A program made the translations under genes and the position numbers. From an uncultured Bacteroides sp. (GTDB taxonomy: Bacteria > Bacteroidota > Bacteroidia > Cytophagales > Cyclobacteriaceae), in NCBI GenBank assembly GCA_902168185.1, contig CABHOV010000034.1:186001-250000 (forward strand): a DNA stretch of 64,000 nucleotides, in the 5' to 3' direction. Shown piece by piece: positions 9,225-18,195 of the stretch (position 1 is the stretch's first letter; each line of letters opens with the position of its first letter). Below the pieces are notes generated by a model. That model had not been told where the DNA came from and did no database searches. It was given only the letters and a program-made list of their open reading frames with translations.

Positions 9225-9944
9225 ATGGACCGCCACCACAAAGAAATTCTCAAAGCTATTCAGATAAACGCTGGCCAGGGAACCGAGCATACGTTTCTGG
9301 ATAGTTACCTTGGCAACGCACATCCCCGCTATGCCATCAGCGCTCCGGTGTTACGAACCATAGCTAAAGAATGGATGCGTAGCCATCGCGACTTACCTGT
9401 GGATGCATTCGCTAAACTTCTTACAAGTTTGATCGAAGGTAAATCTTCTACCGAGAAATGGATGGCCGGTATGTTACTCGATTACTCCACACAAGACCAA
9501 CGAACCTTTGATCCTAAACTATTCGACCAGTGGCTTGATCATTTAATTGGCTGGGCAGAAGTTGATGCCGTTTGTACAGGAGCCTATACGTCTACAGAAA
9601 TCTCTCGTAACTGGAAGAAATGGGGATCGCTACTTTCCAAATTCTCAAAGAGTAAAAACATTCAGAAGCGCAGGGCATCACTCGTGTTACTTTGCTCCCC
9701 TCTGAGCAAGCACGCCGATGAAAGATTAGCCGCTATGGCAATCGAGAATATAGATCGGTTAAAAGCTGAAAAAGAAATACTGATCACCAAAGCTATATCG
9801 TGGCTTTTGAGAAGCATGGTGAAGCATCATCGAAAATTAGTAGAGGACTATATATCCGAGTATAACGATACACTTCCACGGATCGCCGTACGCGAAACAC
9901 AGGTAAAGCTGAGTACGGGGAGGAAAACAAAGCCAAAAGATTAA
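9225..9944 (+). CDS. DNA alkylation repair protein, AlkD-type HEAT-repeat glycosylase
   Basis: About 239 residues of all-helical sequence match the AlkC/AlkD family (FAKLLTSLIEGKSSTEKWMAGMLLDY, then the AEVDAVCTGAYT region and RRASLVLL). These enzymes remove positively charged alkylated bases such as 3-methyladenine without base flipping. I start at the ATG at 9225; a TTG one codon earlier is less likely. The gene lies 10 bases after the kinase-like gene and may be cotranscribed with it, with no obvious functional link. Confidence 0.85.
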   Translation: MDRHHKEILKAIQINAGQGTEHTFLDSYLGNAHPRYAISAPVLRTIAKEWMRSHRDLPVDAFAKLLTSLIEGKSSTEKWMAGMLLDYSTQDQRTFDPKLFDQWLDHLIGWAEVDAVCTGAYTSTEISRNWKKWGSLLSKFSKSKNIQKRRASLVLLCSPLSKHADERLAAMAIENIDRLKAEKEILITKAISWLLRSMVKHHRKLVEDYISEYNDTLPRIAVRETQVKLSTGRKTKPKD

Positions 9945-9973
9945 GTCAGCCATGAACCACGACTGACTTAATC
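9939..9973. terminator. Bidirectional hairpin between convergent genes
   Basis: GATTAAGTCAG (9939-9949) and CTGACTTAATC (9963-9973) are perfect 11-base arms with a 13-base loop. The hairpin overlaps the end of the AlkD-type gene and precedes the end of the convergent lipoprotein gene. There is no long T-run. Confidence 0.6.
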
Positions 9974-9979
9974 TAAAGT

Positions 9980-10333
9980 CTATTTCGTAAACTCGATAAC
10001 ATCTGCCGTCAAAATCACTTTATTGATTACTACAGCAGGAATAAAACCGGGATATATACTGGTTTTATAGTCTACAGAAATATTGGCAAGCACTTGTGTA
10101 GGAGTAAGATTAGCTTTTGCGATCAGATCTTTTTTCGCTTCTGCTACTAAAGCCTCTTTCTTCAATCCACCGAAGCCAAGCACCAACTTGGTTTGCGCAC
10201 TGCCGGTTGCAGTACTCACTACACGAAAGTTAGCTTGATTCAACGAAACATTACTGGTAAGTGTACCGACATGAGCAGCACAACTGGAGAGCAACACCAT
10301 GGCGGCTACTACCATCAACTGATTAATTTTCAT
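9980..10333 (-). CDS. Small lipoprotein (DUF6567-like)
   Basis: This 117-residue protein has a lipoprotein signal (MKINQLMVVAAMVLLSSCAAH; lipobox Cys about 18). The mature part is about 100 residues with GFGGLKKEALVAEAKKDLIAKANL, a pattern I associate with small DUF6567 lipoproteins of Bacteroidota. These have no known function. It is transcribed alone. Confidence 0.7.
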   Translation of the reverse strand: MKINQLMVVAAMVLLSSCAAHVGTLTSNVSLNQANFRVVSTATGSAQTKLVLGFGGLKKEALVAEAKKDLIAKANLTPTQVLANISVDYKTSIYPGFIPAVVINKVILTADVIEFTK

Positions 10334-10527
10334 ATACTTTGTTTTATGGTTTGTTAAGATTCTGTTTTAACATTCATTGTATTCAACAAGACCATCTGCA
10401 AAGTGTTTTGATTTCTTTCATTTATTTTTTCCTACAACCTATATTTCCTGACTGAATCATCAAGCTGATACAGATACTATAGACTACTGGCGTATAACCT
10501 TAATAGCCTATACATTGTTTAAAACAA

Positions 10528-10549
10528 AAAACCCTTGTAACAGGGTTTC
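10528..10549 (-). terminator. Rho-independent terminator of the sigma/FecR locus
   Basis: AAACCC / GGGTTT arms with loop TTGTAACA (10529-10548) are followed, on the minus strand, by a T-rich run over 10521-10530. It lies about 40 bases past the last gene of the locus at 10586-12901. Confidence 0.65.
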
Positions 10550-10585
10550 TAAAAGTTGATGATTGAGAAAGTGTAAACAGAGGCA

Positions 10586-10978
10586 CTATTTATCAGACCT
10601 TGCCTCAAGCCCCCAGTTTGTAAAACCAGTTTTATCAGCGTAGTGCTGTTGTAACAGGAGAACAACATTTTCGATAATGCTTTTCACATCGCGTTCTTCT
10701 CTTCCTAATGTATTATGCTTGCCTAAAAGAAAATCACGTTCAGCAAATGCTTCGCGCATCAAGCGCTCATATTTAAGACCTTGGTCATGTCGTGATTTAG
10801 CGGAACTGATCCGGTAGTTGAGATCTGCAATGAGCTGTGGTTTCACCGGGCTCTGTGGTCCCTCCTGCGAATGTTGTTGTATTATTTTTTCAGCGAGGTA
10901 GATCAATGCTTCAGCTTGTTCGGGAATAGTAAAAGATCCATATGTTTGCGCTGTGGAGTATTGTTCGTTACCATCCAT
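10586..10978 (-). CDS. Hypothetical protein downstream of fecR
   Basis: About 130 residues, mostly predicted helix, soluble, with no signal peptide and no motif I recognise. I use the ATG at 10978 (MDGNEQ); a TTG two codons upstream is the alternative. It follows the FecR gene by 11 bases and precedes a terminator, so it is the last gene of the sigma factor/anti-sigma transcription unit. Its helical, charged sequence (residues 20-110) would suit a protein-interaction role, but that is speculative. Confidence 0.6.
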   Translation of the reverse strand: MDGNEQYSTAQTYGSFTIPEQAEALIYLAEKIIQQHSQEGPQSPVKPQLIADLNYRISSAKSRHDQGLKYERLMREAFAERDFLLGKHNTLGREERDVKSIIENVVLLLQQHYADKTGFTNWGLEARSDK

Positions 10979-10989
10979 AAACAATCTTA

Positions 10990-12087
10990 TTAGTAGTTGT
11001 CATTTACATCAACCTCTGCAGATTCGATGTTTACTTTTAAAGTATGGGTATCTGTAAATATATCAAGCAGCCTTCTTCGGTAATCAATCGTTCTGCCGGG
11101 TCTTACCGATTCGTTGATCACAAGCTTTGTAGTTTTTACATTTCCACCCGGCTGTGAATACGTAACGCTAAGCACTATATTTTTAAAGGCTGCCAGCGAT
11201 GCCGAGTTCGTAATCTTCCCTTCTATAACAGATTGATTGATCTGATTTTTTCGCCAGCTATAGTTTGTTGTGAGATGAAGCGCACCGTTGCGTTTTTCAT
11301 TTTCGTATTGAGGATTATTCAATTTACGCCACGCTGCAAATTGCATGTTGTGGCTTCTTGATTTTGTAACTGTTTTTTGTTGATGACGAAAGGTTGCCTG
11401 TTCACGTGGCGCCAACACGATAGATTCATCCGCTTTAGCATCGCGTGCCACGAAGTGTACTTTGCCTTCTGCAACGGTAAGGGTAGTGGTGCTGTCTTCC
11501 GCTTTTATGTTAAAGGAAGTACCCAACACTACGGTGGACGTAGCGTTGGTGGTCACTTCAAAAGGATGTGCAGTATCCGGACGTACCTGGAAATACCCTT
11601 CACCTTCAAGTGCTATACTTCGCTTCCCTGTAAAATTTCCCGAGTATAGAATGCGGCTGTTTGTATTCAGCCACACGCGGCTGCTATCCGGTAAATATAG
11701 TGTCATCACTTCATTGCCAGATGCAATCACATTTTCATCGCTTCGCTTAACGGATATATAGGAGTAAACGGCTATCGCGATGAATGCTATACTGGCAGCA
11801 ATCTTCCATGCCGTTGATCCTGTAAAAAGAGATACAACTTTATTCTTCTCCTCATGACGCTCCGCACCAATGCGCGACTGTAGTTTTAGAAGCTCTTCTT
11901 CTGTTGCCGGATCACTTAATTGAAGTTTCAATCCGGAATTCTCCCAGACCTTGCGCGCTTCCTCCAAAAGGAATCGGTTACTATCCGAGCTTTGGAGCCA
12001 GGATTCGAAAGCTTTTTTATCCGCTTCCGAAAGATCACCTGACAAGTACGCAGATATTCTTTCCCAATGTTGGTTGTCGATAGTCAT
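10990..12087 (-). CDS. FecR-family anti-sigma factor
   Basis: The 365-residue protein has an N-terminal cytoplasmic domain (about 1-75, LSEADKKAFESWLQSS) that would bind sigma, one membrane helix (about 92-112) and a periplasmic FecR domain (about 115-225, LYLPDSSRVWLNTNSRI, LEGEGYFQV, VVLGTSFNIKA). In place of the usual secretin-like C-terminal domain of TonB-linked FecR, residues 255-365 form a different beta-rich region that I cannot name. No TonB receptor gene is adjacent, so this pair probably responds to something other than a SusC-type receptor. Confidence 0.88.
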   Translation of the reverse strand: MTIDNQHWERISAYLSGDLSEADKKAFESWLQSSDSNRFLLEEARKVWENSGLKLQLSDPATEEELLKLQSRIGAERHEEKNKVVSLFTGSTAWKIAASIAFIAIAVYSYISVKRSDENVIASGNEVMTLYLPDSSRVWLNTNSRILYSGNFTGKRSIALEGEGYFQVRPDTAHPFEVTTNATSTVVLGTSFNIKAEDSTTTLTVAEGKVHFVARDAKADESIVLAPREQATFRHQQKTVTKSRSHNMQFAAWRKLNNPQYENEKRNGALHLTTNYSWRKNQINQSVIEGKITNSASLAAFKNIVLSVTYSQPGGNVKTTKLVINESVRPGRTIDYRRRLLDIFTDTHTLKVNIESAEVDVNDNY

Positions 12088-12108
12088 AGAGAGGGTCTAT
12101 TTTTTATA

Positions 12109-12237
12109 TTATACCTTCACCTCTTTGCACGTGCTGTTGGTTTTAGGCGTATGCTTAACATACGTGGCACATGTATAGGATGAGCAGGCAGATAATGTAA
12201 CACATACAAAAAGGATCAAGCCAATGACAGTTCTCAT
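12109..12237 (-). CDS. Very small lipoprotein between the sigma factor and fecR
   Basis: These 42 codons start at ATG 12237 and encode MRTVIGLILFVCVTLSACSS, a clean lipoprotein signal with lipobox Cys18, then about 24 residues with two further Cys (TCATYVKHTP, STCKEV). It lies in the gap between the ECF sigma gene and fecR on the same strand. The signal quality and position argue that it is a real gene. Function unknown; a periplasmic partner of the anti-sigma system is one possibility. Confidence 0.6.
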   Translation of the reverse strand: MRTVIGLILFVCVTLSACSSYTCATYVKHTPKTNSTCKEVKV

Positions 12238-12334
12238 ACGTACAGGGATTAAAGTGTTATAAATTTCATTCTTATACCCCTATAGCACATAACCCCGGGT
12301 CTTACCCCCAAAAGATTTTAAAAAATTTAACGCA

Positions 12335-12901
12335 TCAACAAAACAAAGCATAGAGCCCCATGCCGATGGCTGCCAGCAGCGCCAGGAATTCCGGTGAAAG
12401 AAACGGTTTCAGTTCATTTCTGAGCTTTTCCAATGCAATGCCCATTTGGTTTTCCACAGTCTTGATCGACAGTCCGAGTGTATCAGCAATTTCCTGATAC
12501 TTAAGTCCTTCATGACGACTTAGTATATAGATCGCCTTGCATTTTGGTGGAAGCTTATCGATGGCTTGGCGGGCACGAATCTCAAGCTCCTTATATTCTA
12601 CACGTTCGGTTCCCGGAAAAGTCTGTAGTGTACTAAGTCCACTATAATCCTCTAAGGGTGATACGCGTTTATGCGAACGTACATAGTTATAGGCGGTATG
12701 GGCGGTTGCTTTAAATAAGTAATGCTTGATCTGATCGCCAAAGGTGAGTTTTTCCCGATTGCCCCATAATTTTATAAAAACTTCCTGCACAATATCTTTG
12801 GCAGCGTCCTTGTCGACTACAATATTATAGGCAAGATCGCACAAGCTTTTATGGTGCTGCCGAAATAAGTGTCCAAAATCATCCTGAGGAAGTTTCTCCA
12901 T
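12335..12901 (-). CDS. ECF RNA polymerase sigma factor
   Basis: The 188-residue protein has sigma region 2 (about 10-78, DLAYNIVVDKDAAKDIVQEVFIKLWGNREKL) and region 4 (about 115-168, LPPKCKAIYILSRHEGLKYQEIADTLGLSIKTVENQM). The last 20 residues (FLALLAAIGMGLYALFC) are a hydrophobic helix that may tether it to the membrane. It is the first gene of a reverse-strand unit followed by a small lipoprotein, a FecR anti-sigma factor and a hypothetical protein. Target genes are not evident. Confidence 0.92.
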   Translation of the reverse strand: MEKLPQDDFGHLFRQHHKSLCDLAYNIVVDKDAAKDIVQEVFIKLWGNREKLTFGDQIKHYLFKATAHTAYNYVRSHKRVSPLEDYSGLSTLQTFPGTERVEYKELEIRARQAIDKLPPKCKAIYILSRHEGLKYQEIADTLGLSIKTVENQMGIALEKLRNELKPFLSPEFLALLAAIGMGLYALFC

Positions 12902-13124
12902 GGAAGTGAATAATCTTTAAAGCTCAACAAAGTAAACATAGGAAAATTCCGCGTAGCTAGACCGCAACGTACTGTCCAATGAAAATATTTTTCAATTCCA
13001 TTTGGGGGTGAACCCGGGGAATGTGTGCTTTACAAGAAATCATCACAGCGCAGAGATGAAACAAGTGTTGAAGCGCGCTTTGTTGGTTTTAAAACATTAA
13101 AACATTTTTATCAAGTACTGAACC

Positions 13125-13307
13125 ATGAAAGAACAAATCCGCAGAATGTCCTGGATCTTTATGCTGTTGCTCGTTTTATCAAGCGCATGCAAAACTGTTA
13201 TAGTTAACAACAATAAGAAAGTTCCGCCTGGCCAAATGAAGAAAGCCACCGGAAGCAAGTCAGCAAAGCCATACGCGCCCGGACAACAGAAAAAAGGAAA
13301 GCACTAG
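13125..13307 (+). CDS. Small lipoprotein with a basic C-terminus
   Basis: The 60-residue protein has a lipoprotein signal (IFMLLLVLSSACKT, Cys22). The mature part is very basic: VNNNKKVPPGQMKKATGSKSAKPYAPGQQKKGKH. The twice-repeated P-G-Q-x-K-K pattern recurs in short Bacteroidota lipoproteins, whose function I do not know. It stands alone and is followed by a strong hairpin. Confidence 0.7.
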   Translation: MKEQIRRMSWIFMLLLVLSSACKTVIVNNNKKVPPGQMKKATGSKSAKPYAPGQQKKGKH

Positions 13308-13359
13308 AATTAGAGATCCATACCAAATGGTGTAGTGCCATCGGTTGGTATATATTGGA

Positions 13360-13408
13360 AGAAGTACATCCAAAGGTATTTTCACTTTTGGATGTACTTC
13401 TTTTTTTA
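13360..13408. terminator. Strong bidirectional terminator
   Basis: GAAGTACATCCAAA (13361-13374) pairs with TTTTGGATGTACTTC (13386-13400) around an 11-base loop, with a T-run at 13401-13407. It ends the small lipoprotein gene on the plus strand and lies at the stop codon of the convergent permease gene. Confidence 0.8.
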
Positions 13409-15838
13409 TTCATGCCGTAACGAATCTACCGGGTTGGTAAGTGCAGCCCTCATGATCTGTACGCTCACTGCCAGAAACGCGAGAAAGGTTACAACGCAAA
13501 TCGGCAAAATAAACAGCCACCAGCTTATCGCTGCCTTGTAAGCAAAATTCTCGAGCCAGAGATTGAGTATATAATACGAAAGTGGCAGTCCTATAACGCT
13601 GGCTATCATCAACAGCTTGATATAGTCTTTCGAGAAAAGCATAATAATATTCTCTACGGATGCACCCAGAACTTTACGCACACCAATCTCTTTGATGCGT
13701 ACCGTAATCGTATAGGAGACTAATCCGAACAGGCCAAGACAAGATATAGCAATGGAGAAGAATGCGAATACAGTGAAAATCTTGCTGAACTGTGCATCTG
13801 CCTTATATTGATTGTTCACATGCGAATCCAGGAATGAATACGCAAATGGGTTTTCAGGATATACAGTCTTCCATTGTTGTTCCAAATCCTGAATGATTTG
13901 ATCCAAAGCCAATGCATTAGCCGGCGAAAGGCGTACCGAGATATATAGTGCTCCTGAAGTAGAGTTGCGCAGAAGCATCGGTTCAAAATTTGTCTTCAAT
14001 GATTTGTGATGATAGTTCTCAATCACACCTACTACTTCGCGAATTCTTCCCTGGTAGTTTACTTTCTTGCCTACAATATCTTCCGGATTGTTATATCCGA
14101 AATGTTCGGCAGCCTTCCGGTTGATCAGCATCAAACTATCCTTCCGGGAAACAGCCGTTGCAAAAGGTATATTTCTCCCCGCGATCAGCTTCATATCAAA
14201 TACCTTTATAAAGTCTTCATCTATTCTGAAAGACAAAAACGAAAGCCTCTGCTCCTGTTTATCCTGTAACCGAATGGAACCATGCGAATCTAAATCATTG
14301 GAGAGCTTACCGGGAAGCGCAGAAGAAATCGTTACATTTTCAACTCCCGGATATTTGAGTGCCTGTTGTTTAAAAAACTGATAGCGGTTAAAAAATATAG
14401 AGTCGTTTGTAACGGTACTCGGTGCATTGATGATTAACGTTTTGTCGATATTGAATCCCAGGTCTTTGGTTCGTAAAAAATGCATTTGATTCATGATGAT
14501 CACAGTGCCGGTAATCAGTCCCACCGACATGACAAACTGAAATACCACCAGACTTTGTCGCAACCCGGATTTACCACGCGCTATACTTCCCGAAGAGGAT
14601 TTAAGGATATGCAATGGCCGGAACGATGAAAGTATAATCGCTGGATATAGCCCGGACATGACACTTCCGATTATATAGAGAACTGCCAGTATCTTTACAA
14701 ACTCTATATCTCTGATGATGGAAAACTCAAGCGGTTTTTCAAGTAACGCGCTTACGAATGGAAGGCTGATCTGCACGATGCCAATGGCCAGGATAAAAGC
14801 GATCAGGTTAATATAGAACGACTCAAACAGAAATTGAACCATTACTTCGTTGCGACTCGCACCACTCACCTTACGCATGCTCACCTCCTTGCCGCGTCCC
14901 TCCCCTCGTGCCGTAGACAGATTTATATAGTTAACCCATGCAATAACTAAAATGATAATCGCGATTGCCGTTAAAAACTTTACAGCCTGTGCGCTTCCGT
15001 TAGGTTCCAGTTCAAATGAATGATTGGAATATAGATGTATACTTTCAAGTGGCTGTATCAACATTTTTTTATTGGTCTCCTTCCCCATGTATTTTGTTAC
15101 AAAGCCAGGCATCTTCGCTTGCAAAGCTTCCGGATTTGTATTGGGTCTGAGGCATATATAGGTATAGAAGTCATTCCAACCCCAGTTTTTCTCAAAGTCA
15201 TTATGACGCGCATACTCGGCCAACGAAATAAGAATGTTCCCTTGAAAGTGGGAGTTGCCCGGAATGTTTTCCATAATACCGGTAACCTTCATAACACTGC
15301 CATTGTTGACACGGATCAATTCATTTAGCGGGCTGCGTTTCCACTGATCCATTTTTCCAAAATAGCGTTCTGCGCTTGTGCGTGAGAGTATAATAGAAGC
15401 TGGCTCTGCTAAAGCTGTTTTCGGATCACCTTCCAGAAGTTTAAAATCGAAGACGCTAAAAAAGGAGGAGTCTGCATAATATACTTTCTGTTCTTCGAAT
15501 GCCTTTTCGTTATACTGCAATACAACACGACCATATTCCGGAGATATACAAGTAGCACTTATCACTTCCGGAAAATCATTTTTCAACGCTTGTCCTGCGG
15601 GAGCATAATTGGCGGCATCTGTACTGGGTGCTTGTCCCGGATCATTAAACTCAATGATGACCCTATATATATCTTTACTTTTGGAATGGAAGCGATCATA
15701 GCTTTTTTCATACTTGACATACTCCAGGATGATGATACACATTGCTAACCCTGCCGACAAACCCAGGATATTAATGATGGAATAGGTTTTGTTACGAATC
15801 AGGCTTCGATAAATGACTTTGAAGTAATTACGAATCAT
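13406..15838 (-). CDS. MacB/FtsX-family ABC transporter permease (810 residues)
   Basis: The protein has a short cytoplasmic N-terminus (MIRNYFKVIYRSLIRN), a membrane segment at about 20-37, a MacB-like periplasmic domain (about 50-280), then an FtsX block (about 285-430, including GRGKEVSMRKVSGASR). A second periplasmic domain and a second FtsX block (about 680-800, RIKEIGVRKVLGAS) follow. This duplicated layout is typical of the large permeases of Bacteroidota linked to peptide or lipoprotein export or antimicrobial resistance. No ATPase gene is adjacent. Confidence 0.93.
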   Translation of the reverse strand: MIRNYFKVIYRSLIRNKTYSIINILGLSAGLAMCIIILEYVKYEKSYDRFHSKSKDIYRVIIEFNDPGQAPSTDAANYAPAGQALKNDFPEVISATCISPEYGRVVLQYNEKAFEEQKVYYADSSFFSVFDFKLLEGDPKTALAEPASIILSRTSAERYFGKMDQWKRSPLNELIRVNNGSVMKVTGIMENIPGNSHFQGNILISLAEYARHNDFEKNWGWNDFYTYICLRPNTNPEALQAKMPGFVTKYMGKETNKKMLIQPLESIHLYSNHSFELEPNGSAQAVKFLTAIAIIILVIAWVNYINLSTARGEGRGKEVSMRKVSGASRNEVMVQFLFESFYINLIAFILAIGIVQISLPFVSALLEKPLEFSIIRDIEFVKILAVLYIIGSVMSGLYPAIILSSFRPLHILKSSSGSIARGKSGLRQSLVVFQFVMSVGLITGTVIIMNQMHFLRTKDLGFNIDKTLIINAPSTVTNDSIFFNRYQFFKQQALKYPGVENVTISSALPGKLSNDLDSHGSIRLQDKQEQRLSFLSFRIDEDFIKVFDMKLIAGRNIPFATAVSRKDSLMLINRKAAEHFGYNNPEDIVGKKVNYQGRIREVVGVIENYHHKSLKTNFEPMLLRNSTSGALYISVRLSPANALALDQIIQDLEQQWKTVYPENPFAYSFLDSHVNNQYKADAQFSKIFTVFAFFSIAISCLGLFGLVSYTITVRIKEIGVRKVLGASVENIIMLFSKDYIKLLMIASVIGLPLSYYILNLWLENFAYKAAISWWLFILPICVVTFLAFLAVSVQIMRAALTNPVDSLRHE

Positions 15839-16549
15839 ACAGCTCGAATTTTCCTTGCAACATACAAATTACCAACCAAGGATAATGTTGCGTCTACAGC
15901 CTCCATTCCATGATTTTCAACAACATTGGTGAGAACAGATGTTCATCAGCGAATAAGGATGTCCGATAAAGAACGATTATGCCACAACCAAGATTCGCAA
16001 GATTTTTCTGTGATTGATGTTAAAACACCTTCCGCGAAAGCATAGTTATATCCATAGTCCGTGATTACACATCTCAGCTTCCCTCTCACCGAAAAGTATA
16101 TATAGGCGTTAAAACAAACGCTGAAGGCTACTCTTGCATCCGGATTTTCGTCAATTATAAAATCAACACACACTACATCTTTTCAACGCCTTCAAATCAC
16201 TGAAAATCAATTACAAGATTAACATTGAAGTAGTGTGGACGTACAACGGAAAAGTTATGTAGAGTTGAAGGCGTATCACATACAGCGTTTTTAAAAACTC
16301 ACTCGCTTACATTTAATAACGTTTGCATTGAAATAAAATTTCACAACACAAGCGTTTAACCAATAATTTTCCTAAACCCAAATATATACTGTATGAAACG
16401 ATAAACTATACTGCAATGGAATTGAGTGTTACTACAGTAAATGTATATACTTCATTCCGCTCCTTGTTCATGTTGGCACGCTGATCTTATTCATATATAG
16501 TAATCGAAGACTATAGCGATTACTGTCACCCATAAATCATTTATCTGAT
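15839..16549. other. Intergenic region, 711 bases, no convincing gene
   Basis: It lies upstream of both the reverse permease gene and the forward chitinase gene, so both promoters should be here. A 75-codon reverse frame near 15946-16173 starts with GTG, lacks recognisable features and is probably not a gene. CGCCTTCAA (about 16187-16195) and TTGAAGGCG (about 16266-16274) form an inverted repeat; no element ends were found. A closer inverted repeat before the chitinase is listed separately. Confidence 0.5.
16499..16524. promoter_or_regulatory. Inverted repeat upstream of chitinase gene
   Basis: AGTAATCG (16499-16506) and CGATTACT (16517-16524) are perfect arms with a 10-base spacer, ending 25 bases before the chitinase ATG. 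It could be an operator or a 5' leader hairpin. Confidence 0.35.
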
Positions 16550-18157
16550 ATGAAAAATGTATACACAAGAATCGTCTGCGTTATCGCAGTTGTTTTATTG
16601 AGTTCAGTGGCGGCTCTGTCGCAATTCAAAGTAGTGGGATACTTTCCGTCATGGGCGGGTAACGTAAGTGACATTCAGTTCAGCAAACTCACCCACATAA
16701 ACTATGCGTTTGTACTTCCTACTGCAACGGGTGGGCTGCAGGCCGTTGAAAATCCTTCAAAGCTTCAAAGTCTGGTTTCAAGCAGCCATGCAAATGGAGT
16801 AAAAATTCTCATTGCCGTAGGCGGCTGGAACGATGGCAATGATAGCGGCTTTGAAAGCCTTGCAGCCAATGCAACGTATCGTACAAATTTTGTAAACAAC
16901 CTGATCAACTTTGTTAATCAGTATAGTCTGGATGGCGTAGATATAGATTGGGAATATCCGGATGGCGGTGCTTCTTCCAATAATTACTCTTCGCTCATGC
17001 AGCAGTTAAGCACAGCCCTTCATAACAATGGTAAATTACTTACGGCTGCAGTAGTAGCAACGGGTGGTTCCAGCATTCAAAGCAATGTATTTGGCTATGT
17101 AGATTTTCTGAATCTGATGGCGTACGATGGTGGCGGCTCCAATCACTCCACGTACGACTATGCTTTGCAATCCTTAAACTATTGGAAAGGACGAGGTCTT
17201 CCTTCAGCCAAAGCTATACTGGGTGTACCATTCTATGGAAGATCGTCAAGCGAGTATGTTGCATACAACACGTTATTAAACCGGGGTGCCAGCGCCAACG
17301 CTGATTCGTTTCAGGGCATAGGTTACAACGGTATTCCTACCATAAAAAGTAAAACCAACCTCGCATTCGATCAGGGAGGTGGCATCATGATCTGGGAACT
17401 TTCGCAGGATGTTACCAACAGCAATTCTTTGTTGACGGCCATTGATCAGGTTGTTGATCAACGTAACGGTGGTAATCCTCCTGGCAACACTGCTCCCATC
17501 GGCCAGACTATAACCTTGCGTGGCTTTAACAATTTATTTGTGAGCAGCGAAAATGGCACAGCACCCATGTGGTGTAATCGTACTACAGCACAAGCATGGG
17601 AACAATTTACAGTAGTGGATGCCGGTGGCGGCAAAGTTGCATTGCGCAGCATGAGTAAGTATATATCCTCCGAAAATGGAGCGGCCCCTATAACCTGCAA
17701 CCGGACTACGGTTGGTGATTGGGAAAAATTCGATTGGGTATTGACCGCTGATGGCAAGGTCGGCTTTCGTGGTAACAACGGACTTTTCATTTCTTCTGAA
17801 AATGGCGCGAATGCGATGACCTGTACGCGCACCAGCCTGGGCGGATGGGAAGCATTCAGTTTTGTATCGGTAAGTGGAGCACGCATCGCAGCCCCGGAAA
17901 CTAAAGATATACCGGAAGAGCTTGCTCCAGGGAAAGATGGCATTGTACTATATCCCAATCCATCCACAGCAGTGATCAACATTGAAGTCGCTAAGCCATC
18001 GCAGGTGGTGATCCGTGATTTCAACAGCGGACGCATTGTATATACCGGATCTATAGCCACTACTATACAGGTGGACAATTTACCACCCGGACTATATACC
18101 GCAACGATCACTGACCACGAACAATCGCGCGTAAAAAAGATCGTGATCAAACCTTAA
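16550..18157 (+). CDS. Secreted GH18 chitinase with fascin-like module and type IX sorting domain
   Basis: The 535-residue protein has a Sec signal peptide (about 1-25), a GH18 barrel (about 26-300) with the SxGG-type strand AVGGWND and the catalytic motif DGVDIDWE ending in E135, the proton donor. A fascin-like beta-trefoil region (about 320-440) follows, made of repeats such as [32 protein letters not shown] and [16 protein letters not shown]. The end is a type IX sorting domain ([14 protein letters not shown] to KKIVIKP). It should be secreted and hydrolyse chitin or a related glycan. The GH16 gene follows 38 bases later. Confidence 0.95.
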   Translation: MKNVYTRIVCVIAVVLLSSVAALSQFKVVGYFPSWAGNVSDIQFSKLTHINYAFVLPTATGGLQAVENPSKLQSLVSSSHANGVKILIAVGGWNDGNDSGFESLAANATYRTNFVNNLINFVNQYSLDGVDIDWEYPDGGASSNNYSSLMQQLSTALHNNGKLLTAAVVATGGSSIQSNVFGYVDFLNLMAYDGGGSNHSTYDYALQSLNYWKGRGLPSAKAILGVPFYGRSSSEYVAYNTLLNRGASANADSFQGIGYNGIPTIKSKTNLAFDQGGGIMIWELSQDVTNSNSLLTAIDQVVDQRNGGNPPGNTAPIGQTITLRGFNNLFVSSENGTAPMWCNRTTAQAWEQFTVVDAGGGKVALRSMSKYISSENGAAPITCNRTTVGDWEKFDWVLTADGKVGFRGNNGLFISSENGANAMTCTRTSLGGWEAFSFVSVSGARIAAPETKDIPEELAPGKDGIVLYPNPSTAVINIEVAKPSQVVIRDFNSGRIVYTGSIATTIQVDNLPPGLYTATITDHEQSRVKKIVIKP

Positions 18158-18195
18158 TCAACAATCAACCAAACGTCATTTTAAATTCCATCAAT

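Noticed and set aside
15946-16173. A 75-codon reverse frame in the large intergenic region
   Set aside because: It starts with GTG directly after a stop, has no recognisable domain or signal, and lies in a likely promoter region.
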